DNA from: Chitinophagaceae bacterium C216
GTDB taxonomy: Bacteria; Bacteroidota; Bacteroidia; Chitinophagales; Chitinophagaceae
NCBI GenBank assembly: GCA_028485475.2
Contig: CP144143.1
Coordinates: forward strand, 1,116,001-1,180,000
Direction of reading: 5' to 3'
DNA length: 64,000 nucleotides
The notes beneath the pieces were generated by a model, which made no database searches, had not been told where the DNA came from, and saw only the letters and a list, made by a program, of their open reading frames with translations. The stretch's first letter is position 1. Every line of letters starts with the position of its first letter. Both the position numbers and the translations under genes were made by a program. Below, one piece after another: positions 44,680 to 53,396 of the stretch.

Positions 44680-44900
44680 TAAATCTCCTCAGAAAATTGC
44701 TGTCAAAGCTAGACGGAGTAAGGATTTGCGCAAAAGACGGGAGAGGCTAATAGGTTGGTATGAAATGAGCGAATCGGCTGAAATCCGCTACAGACAAGGA
44801 TTTTGGAAGGAGTTGCTTCAAATACGCTACTGTAGAGGCTTATAGAGGAATATACATTTTTTTTTGAATAAACGAACACTCTCAAAAATCTTATGCACAT
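44680..44900. other. Intergenic stretch without a recognised gene
   Basis: Between the HU promoter and the DUF4286 gene. I see no plausible ORF, RNA gene or hairpin here beyond short AT-rich runs. Confidence 0.5.
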
Positions 44901-45215
44901 TCAATTCACAATCTCCATTACAGTGCGAAATGCGATGTATTGATCACCCCATTTGTCCAAGGTTTCCTGTCTTAAGGCATCTGAATATTGTGAAAGATAG
45001 CGTCGATAATCCGCTTCAGAGGCGGCAAAATACTGAATAGCATAGGTAGGTCCTTCGCTCTCGTCGATTTCTTTTAGTTTTAAGATGGTTGCTTTTATAA
45101 AGCAACCTGTTGCCAACATAGCGGGAATATGATGCTCTCGCATCCACTGTAGCCAAGCTTCGTGAATCTGATGGCTTACTTTGCTGGTAACATTATATAC
45201 AATACGGGGTTGCAT
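44901..45215 (-). CDS. DUF4286-type protein
   Basis: About 104 residues from the ATG at 45215, starting MQPRIVYNVTSKVSHQIHEA, then the GCFIKATILKL strand and the YAIQYFAAS strand. This is the DUF4286 layout, a ferredoxin-like fold of unknown function. The start codon overlaps the stop of the exonuclease gene by one base (TAATG), so the two are translationally coupled. Confidence 0.86.
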   Translation of the reverse strand: MQPRIVYNVTSKVSHQIHEAWLQWMREHHIPAMLATGCFIKATILKLKEIDESEGPTYAIQYFAASEADYRRYLSQYSDALRQETLDKWGDQYIAFRTVMEIVN

Positions 45216-45985
45216 TATACTTTCAGTTTTAAATACACAGGGCAATGATCACTGTGCTTTACATCGGGATAAATTTCAGCATCTTCTACTTTGTTTTTCA
45301 AAGCGTCCGTAACTGTAATATAGTCAATACGCCAGCCTTTGTTATTCAGACGTACGCTAGGAAAGCGTTGGCTCCACCAGCTGTAACGGTGCGCTTCATT
45401 AGGGTGCACAATGCGAAAGGTGTCGTGAAAGCCATGGCTTAGCAATTTATCCATCCAAGCGCGTTCTTCGGGCAAAAATCCTGAAGAATTTTTATTGCCC
45501 TTTGGGTCGTGAATGTCTATTTCTTTGTGTGCGATATTGTAATCGCCACATATAATCAGCTTTTGATGCTTCTTTTTAAGCTCATTGACGTAGTCGAAAA
45601 ACTCGTCTAGCCATGCGTATTTAAAGCCTTGTCTTACTTCCCCGCTGGTTCCTGAAGGGAAATAGGCATTGATAAGACGAACGTCGCCAAAATCTAGCTG
45701 TATAACACGTCCTTCCTCATCACTTACTTGATGGCCGGTTCCATAAACCACATTATCTGGCTTTATTTTGGTAAATACGGCTACTCCACTATATCCCTTC
45801 TTTTGGGCCGAGAACCAGTAATCATGGTAGCCCATTTCATTTAAAACGGAGCAGTCAATGTTGCTCTTTTCGGCTTTGGTTTCTTGAAGACAGATGATAT
45901 CTCCCGGATCGGACTGTAGCCAATCTATAAACCCTTTCTTAATAGCGGCACGTATGCCGTTTACATTGTAGCTGATGATACGCAT
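45215..45985 (-). CDS. xth: Exodeoxyribonuclease III / AP endonuclease
   Basis: About 256 residues from the ATG at 45985: MRIISYNVNGIRAAIKKGF is the ExoIII N-terminus. Further signatures are DIICLQETKAEKSN (metal-binding Glu), GYSGVAVFTK, CGDYNIAHKEIDIHDPKGN and the terminal WRIDYITVT with HSDHCPV (catalytic His). It cuts DNA at abasic sites and removes 3' blocks. An extension upstream to 46012 is not supported. Cotranscribed with the DUF4286 gene. Confidence 0.95.
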   Translation of the reverse strand: MRIISYNVNGIRAAIKKGFIDWLQSDPGDIICLQETKAEKSNIDCSVLNEMGYHDYWFSAQKKGYSGVAVFTKIKPDNVVYGTGHQVSDEEGRVIQLDFGDVRLINAYFPSGTSGEVRQGFKYAWLDEFFDYVNELKKKHQKLIICGDYNIAHKEIDIHDPKGNKNSSGFLPEERAWMDKLLSHGFHDTFRIVHPNEAHRYSWWSQRFPSVRLNNKGWRIDYITVTDALKNKVEDAEIYPDVKHSDHCPVYLKLKV

Positions 45986-46218
45986 GATAGTGAGTTGATC
46001 GGTGAGGAACAAAAATAAGTTTATCTTGCTATTAATAGTATTTAGTAGTTATGGATATAGTTTGAACTTATTAATTAGCTATTATGAGGATTTTATTTGG
46101 ATGCTTAATATTTCACTACAATTTTTTATCCTTTATATTCGCTGAAGGAAAGTACCTTTCTTGAAGATGGTAGTTTGCCGGATGAAACATTCGTATTGTA
46201 AAATTGTTCTTGCTGTTT

Positions 46219-47001
46219 ATGGAATCTACAAAAGAATCTACACACGAGTTTGCGAAAAAAAGGAAAGCTAGAAAAATTGCCGAACCCATTATACCTGCTA
46301 AAGAAGCCGTGTACCTGGAAGGTCCCAAAAGTCGCGGATACGAATTTGTGTTTTTGTGTAAAGTAGCATGGGAGCTTTTTAGAGGCTTGCGAAGTTTGCA
46401 CTTCGTAGGGCCTTGTATTACCGTATTTGGCTCGGCCCGTTTTTCGGAAGATCATATTTATTATAAAAAGGCCAGAGAGTTTGGTCGTCGTATTGCGGAG
46501 ATGGGGTTTACTACCATGACTGGTGGTGGTCCCGGTATTATGGAAGCTGCTAACCGCGGTGCTTTTGAAGCAGGAGGCAAATCGGTAGGATGTAATATTA
46601 AACTTCCTTTTGAACAACACTACAACCAATATCTCACCAAAGCGGTAACCTTTGAGCATTTTTTTACCCGTAAGACGTTGCTCATTAAGTATAGTTATGC
46701 TTTTATCATTATGCCCGGTGGTTTTGGTACCATGGATGAGTTTTTTGAAATCCTGACATTGGTGCAAACCAAAACCGTGACCGAGTTTCCTATCGTGTTG
46801 TTCGGAAAAGAATTTTATGCCGATCTAATGACAGCCATTGAGGATATGGCCGAAAAAGGAACGATATCCCCCGAAGACTTGGAGCTGGTATTGCTTACAG
46901 ATGATATTGATGAGGCAATGGAACATATTCGCAAGTATATTACCTCTAACTATAAAATCAAAAGAAGAAAACGTATTCCTTGGTTATTTGAGAAAAGTTA
47001 G
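46219..47001 (+). CDS. LOG family protein (TIGR00730)
   Basis: About 260 residues from the ATG at 46219. The Rossmann-type LOG fold is shown by CITVFGSARFSEDH, GGGPGIMEAANRGAFEAGG, and the family motif MPGGFGTMDEFFEILTLVQ. Family members are cytokinin-activating or nucleotide-5'-monophosphate nucleosidases. The lysine decarboxylase name often attached to this family is misleading. It is convergent with the tamL gene. Confidence 0.92.
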   Translation: MESTKESTHEFAKKRKARKIAEPIIPAKEAVYLEGPKSRGYEFVFLCKVAWELFRGLRSLHFVGPCITVFGSARFSEDHIYYKKAREFGRRIAEMGFTTMTGGGPGIMEAANRGAFEAGGKSVGCNIKLPFEQHYNQYLTKAVTFEHFFTRKTLLIKYSYAFIIMPGGFGTMDEFFEILTLVQTKTVTEFPIVLFGKEFYADLMTAIEDMAEKGTISPEDLELVLLTDDIDEAMEHIRKYITSNYKIKRRKRIPWLFEKS

Positions 47002-47027
47002 CAAAGAGAGGATTGCGATGAGCCTGC

Positions 47028-49397
47028 TTAGAAAATGAAAGGATAGCCGATGCCCACCTGCAACTGACTTCCTTTGAAGAAAGGATAAGCAAAGAATTTG
47101 TTTTGATATGCCGCATTCTCTAAGTCGGGGCTGGGGTCCTTCACTTTATAGGCATAATCCAAGCGTATGACAAAGAAGCCGAAATCGGCTCTGATACCGG
47201 CTCCGGCTCCGATAGCCAAGTCGGTTCCCAAACGCGATAATTTGAAGGTCTCATTCTCCAGCCCGGCGTCTTTTTTCAGCAGCCACACGTTTCCGATATC
47301 GGTAAACAATGCCCCATTGATAGGAATGCCTGAGATATTGAACAATGGCATCCGGTACTCAATATTAGCTTCCAGCTGAACATCTCCAAATCGGTCGGGC
47401 ACACTATAAGGCCCATCAAATTTTTTAATGGTAGAGCCAGGACCCAGTCGTCGCAATTGCCATGCACGCATACTGTTGGGACCTCCACTAAAGTATTGTT
47501 TGAAGAATGGTAATTGTGTACGCTTTTCTGGATTGGGTGTGGACTCTAGTTCATATCCTATCCCTGCGAAACCACGTAATACCAATCCGGATTGGCTGCC
47601 CAGCTTAAGCAACTTCGCATATTCTGCATCTGCTTTTATAAAGCGATACAATTGTTCATCGATAAACTTACTATGCACCATGCCCGTAAGCAACCCCGAT
47701 GCTTCCAGGTTTAATTTCAGCACATTAATACTACGTTTGTTGCTGCTGTTCCAAGGCATGGAAAAATTGGCAATAACCGAGGTAATTAAACCATCTGAGA
47801 ATAGATTTTTGATAGAAGGATTGCTATCTATAAGCGTGAGCAACCGATCTCTTTTCTTGATATAAGAGTATTCAATATTGGGAATTTTAATGCCTATGGA
47901 ATAGGTGCGATTATTTACTGCATATTTTTCGGGACGGGCACGCCAAGTGAAGTCATATCCCCAGGCCGTATTAAAGCTGGTAAGATTGAATAAGTATCTT
48001 CTTTCGGTATTCGCTGCATTCAGTGTAAGAACTGACTGGATATTTCCTCTAAAGTCGCGTTTCAATTTGTGCATACCAGGAAATACAAAGCGTGGGAATA
48101 CAAGAGAGTTGCTCAGACTTACCTGCTGTGCTTGTATAAATTCTCCGGAATTGATAATCCCTCCCAGTTCGACACCATAGCGAACATTGGTGTTAAACTG
48201 ACTGGCACTCCGGAGAAAATTTCGGTTTTGCAACCCTACATTGACGCCTATACCTACAAAGCGACCGCTGATGGCACTTTCGCTGAAACTGCTTTCCAAA
48301 TTGGTAGTAAAATTGTATTTGGGAGCAGGATTGAGTTGTATTTCAAAATCCACAGTATCGGTATTATCTCGCGGAATCTGCGCAATATCTACCAGTCGCC
48401 ATGTGCCTAATGCATTAAAGCGGTTCAGCGTACGCATATAACGATTTTGCCTGTATAGCTCACCTCTTTTCAGATAAATGTATTGAGGAAATATATGAGG
48501 TCTAAATTTATTGGAGCGCTGTATAACAGTTACATTATCTAGGGTAGTTATTTTTCCTGCACTCCTCAAGGTGTCGGTTCGGGTATCGGGATATACCGTA
48601 ACATTGCCTACATAATATTTTTTAAAAGTACTATCGGGTCTTTGCCTAATTTCAATGTTGGCGATGGGATTATCTACCCGTTCCTTGAGTTTCTGCAAAT
48701 GCATGGCCTGCTCAAAAGGATCGAACTCCGGTACCAGCAATTCCAGGTCCATCGTATCCCACAATACGTAAAGCTGGTTTCTAGAAAACAAAAGATATCC
48801 ATTATTGCGATGGAGTTCTACGAGTCTGTCCAGTTCGGCAGACAAAGGTGCTTGGGCAAAGGGATCGCCTTCTTTGACAAACGCAGCATCGGTATTCTTT
48901 TCAACAAGGTTTTTAATACTGTCATTCAAAAGCGTATATGCTAGAGAGTCGATGCGTGTAACAGGGCCGGGTTTTACATGGAAGGTGATACGTGCTTTCT
49001 GATGCGCTCCGGCATTCTCTATTGCTGTGGTGAATGATATGGAATCATGAAAATACCCCTCGCCATTGAGGTAGTAATTCATATGCTCCATGGATTTTGT
49101 AATAAGACTGCTATCTAATACCTGCGGATTCTTCAAAACTTTCCAGAATACCTTATCTAATTTGCGTGCGGCAATGCTGTCATCAAGTTGCTGATACAAT
49201 CCTCCTTCCAGTCGGAGCTTTTCGCTTTTCGTAAGCCGGGCGTCATCTACTTTAATGTTGGTTTCGAAAATATAGGGTTTGCCTGCCGGCTCATTCTTTA
49301 CGACAGTGAAGATGGTACAGGATGAAAAAAACAGTACCAATACTATTGGTAAGAGATAAAGTCCTGTATTTTTGTATACTGATACTTTGTTAAGCAA
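47028..49397 (-). CDS. tamL: TamL-type outer-membrane lipoprotein, BamA/TamA family
   Basis: A 789-residue Omp85-family lipoprotein. The start is a TTG at 49397 (no ATG or GTG is available), giving a lipoprotein signal with lipobox FFSSC. Then come POTRA-like domains and a C-terminal 16-strand barrel (about residues 370-789) with the L6-type loop SGGPNSMRAWQLRRLGPG and a terminal aromatic (VGIGYPFIF). TamL with TamB moves lipid or proteins through the envelope in Bacteroidota. It is divergent from the RNA methyltransferase, with only 18 bases between starts. Confidence 0.9.
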   Translation of the reverse strand: MLNKVSVYKNTGLYLLPIVLVLFFSSCTIFTVVKNEPAGKPYIFETNIKVDDARLTKSEKLRLEGGLYQQLDDSIAARKLDKVFWKVLKNPQVLDSSLITKSMEHMNYYLNGEGYFHDSISFTTAIENAGAHQKARITFHVKPGPVTRIDSLAYTLLNDSIKNLVEKNTDAAFVKEGDPFAQAPLSAELDRLVELHRNNGYLLFSRNQLYVLWDTMDLELLVPEFDPFEQAMHLQKLKERVDNPIANIEIRQRPDSTFKKYYVGNVTVYPDTRTDTLRSAGKITTLDNVTVIQRSNKFRPHIFPQYIYLKRGELYRQNRYMRTLNRFNALGTWRLVDIAQIPRDNTDTVDFEIQLNPAPKYNFTTNLESSFSESAISGRFVGIGVNVGLQNRNFLRSASQFNTNVRYGVELGGIINSGEFIQAQQVSLSNSLVFPRFVFPGMHKLKRDFRGNIQSVLTLNAANTERRYLFNLTSFNTAWGYDFTWRARPEKYAVNNRTYSIGIKIPNIEYSYIKKRDRLLTLIDSNPSIKNLFSDGLITSVIANFSMPWNSSNKRSINVLKLNLEASGLLTGMVHSKFIDEQLYRFIKADAEYAKLLKLGSQSGLVLRGFAGIGYELESTPNPEKRTQLPFFKQYFSGGPNSMRAWQLRRLGPGSTIKKFDGPYSVPDRFGDVQLEANIEYRMPLFNISGIPINGALFTDIGNVWLLKKDAGLENETFKLSRLGTDLAIGAGAGIRADFGFFVIRLDYAYKVKDPSPDLENAAYQNKFFAYPFFKGSQLQVGIGYPFIF

Positions 49398-49415
49398 TTG
49401 TCTGAATTAATGTAA

Positions 49416-50150
49416 ATGCTTACTAAATCTGAGGCCAAATATATTCAAACTTTAAGCCAAAAAAAACAAAGGGATGCTGAAAGCCTTTTTGTTGTGGAAG
49501 GCCCCAAGATAGTAAGTGAAGCATTTGCTGCACAAAATATCCGTATCCGCAAGATTTATGCTACGGAAGAATGGTTATTACAGAACAAAACCGCCATATC
49601 TGGGCGAGAATTTCAGCTAGTAACCGATATCGAATTAAAAAAAATATCCCAACTCACTACTCCCAATCAGGTATTGGCACTGATAGAAAAACCTTTCCAC
49701 CAAAAATTTGAATTTAAGAAAGACCATTTAGCTCTGGTACTGGATGGTATTCAGGACCCCGGCAATATGGGTACTATTATACGCACTGCTGACTGGTTTG
49801 GGATTAGACAGATTATTTGCAGTACAGACTGTGCCGATGCGTATGGCTCTAAAGTAGTACAAGCTACTATGGGTAGCATTTTTAGGATTGAATTGTTATA
49901 TACCGATTTGGCTGCTTGGCTACAGCAACAGTCTGGCGTAAAGATTTACGGTGCTTCTTTAAACGGAAAACCCTTGCAAACCTTCGAAACTCTACACCAA
50001 GGATTGCTAGTTATTGGTAACGAATCTCGCGGAATTAGGGAAAATGTGCTGCCGCTGCTTCATGAGAAAATTACAATTCCTAAAATCGGTGCTGCCGAAT
50101 CTCTAAATGCGGCAGTGGCTACAGGCATTATTCTTTCTCACCTCACTTAA
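49416..50150 (+). CDS. SpoU/TrmH family RNA 2'-O-methyltransferase
   Basis: A 244-residue SPOUT methylase. An N-terminal substrate-binding part (LSQKKQRDAESLFVVEGPKI) is joined to a knotted methylase domain with the motifs LDGIQDPGNMGTIIRTADWFG, LLVIGNESRGI and IPKIGAAESLNAAVATGI. It methylates a ribose in rRNA or tRNA; the target base is not known. It is convergent with the permease gene, 2 bases between stops. Confidence 0.94.
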   Translation: MLTKSEAKYIQTLSQKKQRDAESLFVVEGPKIVSEAFAAQNIRIRKIYATEEWLLQNKTAISGREFQLVTDIELKKISQLTTPNQVLALIEKPFHQKFEFKKDHLALVLDGIQDPGNMGTIIRTADWFGIRQIICSTDCADAYGSKVVQATMGSIFRIELLYTDLAAWLQQQSGVKIYGASLNGKPLQTFETLHQGLLVIGNESRGIRENVLPLLHEKITIPKIGAAESLNAAVATGIILSHLT

Positions 50151-50152
50151 TA

Positions 50153-51277
50153 TTATCTGAAATGGATGGCCTTTACCGGCTGCACTTTTCTTACGATGTA
50201 AGAGGGAATCATCAGTACCAAAAAACAAATGATAAAGGTGCTGAAACAGATAAGTGCCACTTCCCAGGCCGATATTTTAACGGCTGCGGTATGGAGATAA
50301 TATGCTTCTTCGTTAAGCTTGATAAAACCTGTTTTTATCTGGGCATACAATAAACCTAGGCCAATTGCAGCTCCTGCCAGAATACCGGTGAGGGCAATGA
50401 ATGTGCTGTGTTGCAAAAATATCTTCTGTACCATCCAATCTGTAGCACCAACGGCTTTCAAAATACCTACCATACGCATGCGTTCGAGTACTAATATGAT
50501 GAGGCAGGTAATGAGATTAATAATAGCTACAATAATCATGATACCGATGAGCACATTGCGTGTTACATTTTGCATATTAAGCCAATCGAAAATATTGGGC
50601 GCCAGCTCTTTGATATTACGTACACTCCACGTGGGGGGAAGGTCGGGCAGCGTTTCGAGGTGTTGGATTACTTCATCGACTTTTCTGTAATCCTTCAGGA
50701 AAATTTCATATCCGCCTATTTCGTCTTCTTCCCAGCCGTTAAGTCTGCGAATGAGTTTTAAATCGCCCAGTGCAAATGTGTTATCAAAGTCGCTAATACC
50801 GGTTTTAAATATCCCTTTCACAGTGAGGCGATCAGGTCTTTTAGAACCGTCGGGTCGGATAAAATAGATGAGCACTCGGTCGCCTACATCGAGTTTTAAT
50901 TCAGATGCAGTTTTTTGGGAAATAACAATGTCCCGGCTATAAGAACTGTCGTTAAATGACAGAAAACGGCCTTTAACCATAAACTCCTCCAGCCTGGTGA
51001 AATCGAAATGCTTATCTATACCTTTCACGAGTACCCCTTGTAGGTCTTCAGGTGTTTTTAGAATGGCATAACGTGTGGCATAGGGATGAATAGTTTGTAC
51101 GTCAGGGTCGGCTTTGATTTTCAGCATGGTGCTACTGTCGGCATTAATGGCAATTTCCTCTGAAGTTAAGGATGCAAAAGGGGTTACATACTGCACCCTT
51201 ATGTGTCCGGAGAAACTGAAAATCTTTTCACTAACTTTTTGCTGGAAGCCGTTGGCAAAAGCCAAAGTAATAATCAT
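50153..51277 (-). CDS. LolE/FtsX-type ABC transporter permease, N-terminus unclear
   Basis: At least 374 residues. The MacB-like periplasmic domain (about 20-240) precedes three C-terminal membrane helices and FtsX signature ILVLERMRMVGILKAVGATD. It is probably the inner-membrane part of a lipoprotein-releasing transporter. The reading frame continues 41 codons upstream of the ATG to a stop at 51401-51403 and encodes the family N-terminus (FIANRIAFNQNRSFSKFIIR), but there is no ATG, GTG or TTG in that stretch. The ATG at 51277 cuts the first membrane helix in half. A noncanonical start (ATA at 51388 is a candidate) or a lost start is possible. Confidence 0.78.
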   Translation of the reverse strand: MIITLAFANGFQQKVSEKIFSFSGHIRVQYVTPFASLTSEEIAINADSSTMLKIKADPDVQTIHPYATRYAILKTPEDLQGVLVKGIDKHFDFTRLEEFMVKGRFLSFNDSSYSRDIVISQKTASELKLDVGDRVLIYFIRPDGSKRPDRLTVKGIFKTGISDFDNTFALGDLKLIRRLNGWEEDEIGGYEIFLKDYRKVDEVIQHLETLPDLPPTWSVRNIKELAPNIFDWLNMQNVTRNVLIGIMIIVAIINLITCLIILVLERMRMVGILKAVGATDWMVQKIFLQHSTFIALTGILAGAAIGLGLLYAQIKTGFIKLNEEAYYLHTAAVKISAWEVALICFSTFIICFLVLMIPSYIVRKVQPVKAIHFR

Positions 51278-51472
51278 AGCCGCTACGCTGATGGTGGTAG
51301 CGGCTATGGACAGCCTTATAATAAATTTCGAAAATGATCGGTTTTGATTAAATGCTATCCGATTCGCTATAAACGATGATAGTCCTATGGTCTGCTTAGT
51401 TTAAAAGTTGAATGATAAATAAATGATCTGTTATGCTGCTAACCTCTCAACTCATAAACAAATAACCAAAAA

Positions 51473-52126
51473 TTACTGCCATTTCTTGGCATCTTCCAAG
51501 AACTTAGCCAGACCTATATCAGTAAGCGGATGTTTTAATAAGCCCAAAATGGGTTCCAGCGGACAGGTACATACATCAGCTCCGGCTTCGGCACAGCGAA
51601 TGATATGATTTGTGTTGCGAATGGAGGCTGCCAATACTTGGGTTTTAAAGCCTTGCACATTGTAGATATGAGCGATTTGCTCGATTAGCTGAACACCATC
51701 CCAGCCGCTATCGTCAATACGGCCGATAAATGGCGAAACATAAGTAGCTCCGGCTTTTGCAGCCAATATAGCCTGTCCGGCACTGAATACTAGTGTACAG
51801 TTGGTTTTAATACCATTGTCGGTAAACCATTTGATGGCTTTAATACCGTCTTTAATCATCGGTACTTTTACCACAATATTAGGATGAAGGGCTGCTAGCT
51901 TTTTCCCTTCTTCAATAATGCCTTCATAATCGGTGCTTACCACTTCGGCACTTACGTCGCCATTTACGATTTCGCAGATGTCGAGGTAGTGCTTCATAAT
52001 GGCCTCCTGTCCCTTAATCCCTTCTTTGGCCATTAAGGAGGGGTTAGTGGTCACACCATCTAAGATACCTAAGTCGTTGGCCTCTTTGATTTGATCGAGG
52101 TTAGCCGTATCAATAAAGAATTTCAT
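51473..52126 (-). CDS. fsa: Fructose-6-phosphate aldolase / transaldolase-like enzyme
   Basis: A 217-residue TIM-barrel enzyme of the short transaldolase (TalC/MipB) family. It starts MKFFIDTANLDQIKEANDLG, has GVTTNPSLMAKEG, the Schiff-base lysine Lys87 in VVKVPM, and the YVSPFIGRIDD segment. It makes or splits sugar phosphates with dihydroxyacetone, or acts as transaldolase; the two cannot be separated by sequence reading. The length is standard. Confidence 0.93.
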   Translation of the reverse strand: MKFFIDTANLDQIKEANDLGILDGVTTNPSLMAKEGIKGQEAIMKHYLDICEIVNGDVSAEVVSTDYEGIIEEGKKLAALHPNIVVKVPMIKDGIKAIKWFTDNGIKTNCTLVFSAGQAILAAKAGATYVSPFIGRIDDSGWDGVQLIEQIAHIYNVQGFKTQVLAASIRNTNHIIRCAEAGADVCTCPLEPILGLLKHPLTDIGLAKFLEDAKKWQ

Positions 52127-52322
52127 AAAACGTAAACGTTTAAATTGTTATAAGAACTTTTTTCACCTTTTTTATAAATAGCATAACATCAGGGCTTGTG
52201 GGTCCTTGTGTCAGCAATCGGATGTATAAAGGTTTAATAAACTAACAAGCTTGCCCTTATCAAAGTTTAGAAAAGATTGGCAATAATCAATAAATCCGGG
52301 CTGAAATATTTAAAATAAAAAA

Positions 52323-52418
52323 TGCAGGCTACTCACATCGCGCCGCTACAACCGACTATCCTTGCTGCCTTCCGGCCCTGGGGAGGTTTATCAGGAGCTG
52401 GCCGTATGAGACCTGCGC
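52323..52418 (-). ncRNA. ffs: Signal recognition particle RNA, small bacterial type
   Basis: On the minus strand the sequence contains CCTCCCCAGGGCCGGAAGG and CAGCAAGG, the conserved Ffh-binding hairpin of domain IV with its GGAA loop. The ends (GCGCAGGT near the 5' end and AGTAGCCTGCA near the 3' end) pair to form the long helix. It is followed by T-rich sequence that can end transcription and is preceded by a consensus promoter. The 5' end is placed from the promoter and is approximate. The stretch 52127-52320 downstream of it shows no other feature. Confidence 0.92.
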
Positions 52419-52420
52419 CG

Positions 52421-52452
52421 CAAAAATAGTGTATCGGGGGCAACCTGCCAAA
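52421..52452 (-). promoter_or_regulatory. Promoter of the SRP RNA gene
   Basis: Minus-strand TTTG (52452-52449), a 20-base spacer, then TATTTTTG (52428-52421). It is one of the best consensus matches in the window. Confidence 0.82.
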
Positions 52453-52473
52453 GGTTTTATGGGGCAGTTTTAT

Positions 52474-53349
52474 TTATGTGACTACAGTATCACCTTCTTT
52501 CCACTCATGTTTCCATCTACGATGGCTCCACAACCACATATCCGGATATTGCCTAATGTTATTTTCCAAAAACTTAACAAATTGTAAAGTGAGCTGATCT
52601 GCGTTTTGCTCGCGCGGATGTTGGGTGTTTACGGTAAACTCTACTTCATAGTAGCCGCGCTTTACACATTTGATAAATGCGAATACTATAACTGCATCAT
52701 TGGTAATGGCGCTTTTAGCAGGGCCTATGGTAAAAGCGGTTTTTCTGTTAAAGAAATAAAACCATTTGGCTTTGTCTATGCGACCTGGGCTTTGATCTGC
52801 AATCAAACCCAGACAATACAACGAACGACGGAAAGGCAGAAATTCGCGTGCCATCTTGGTAGCATTGATGAGATGAGCACCACCGCGACTACGTATTTTC
52901 TTGAATAGTTTTTCAAATGCTTTATTGTGGATAGGCATGTATACACCAATAAACTGGAAAGAGGTTTTGCGGGCTATCATCATATTGCCCCAGTCCCAGT
53001 TAAAATTATGTCCTAGATGTAGCTGCACCGAACGTCCGTTTTGATAGAATTGCTCTACAACCTCCCAATTCCCTCTAAATCTTTTCTCAAAAAAAGCGTC
53101 GGATGCTGAAAGCAGTTTTAACGATTCTATCATCGAATCGATTAATTTATGATAAAAGCTTTTTGCAATAGCAGTTCTTTCCTCTTCGCTTTTTTCAGGG
53201 AAAGCAATAAGCAGATTGTTCATTACCACTTCCCGGCGATAGCGGACTATATAGTAAAGAATGCCGTATATGCCATCGGAAATGAAATAAAGCACCCTAA
53301 GTGGGAGTAATGACATTAAATAAAAAAAAGTATAAACAATATAGTACAT
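52474..53349 (-). CDS. LpxL/HtrB-type lipid A acyltransferase
   Basis: A 291-residue membrane-associated acyltransferase. One N-terminal hydrophobic segment (IVYTFFYLMSLLPLRVLYFI) is followed by the HX4D catalytic motif HNFNWD (about residue 114) and the ADQSPGR part that is conserved in the family. It adds a secondary acyl chain to lipid A or a related glycolipid. The C-terminal YPDMWLWSHRRWKH is the standard ending. Confidence 0.93.
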   Translation of the reverse strand: MYYIVYTFFYLMSLLPLRVLYFISDGIYGILYYIVRYRREVVMNNLLIAFPEKSEEERTAIAKSFYHKLIDSMIESLKLLSASDAFFEKRFRGNWEVVEQFYQNGRSVQLHLGHNFNWDWGNMMIARKTSFQFIGVYMPIHNKAFEKLFKKIRSRGGAHLINATKMAREFLPFRRSLYCLGLIADQSPGRIDKAKWFYFFNRKTAFTIGPAKSAITNDAVIVFAFIKCVKRGYYEVEFTVNTQHPREQNADQLTLQFVKFLENNIRQYPDMWLWSHRRWKHEWKEGDTVVT

Positions 53350-53396
53350 GAGTATAATGCCTAAATCGTATCACTGAAGTACATGCTCTTCAGTAA

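Noticed and set aside
46126-46767. Minus-strand 213-residue frame opposite the LOG gene
   Set aside because: It lies antisense to a well-supported gene and has no recognisable protein features; it looks like an antisense shadow.
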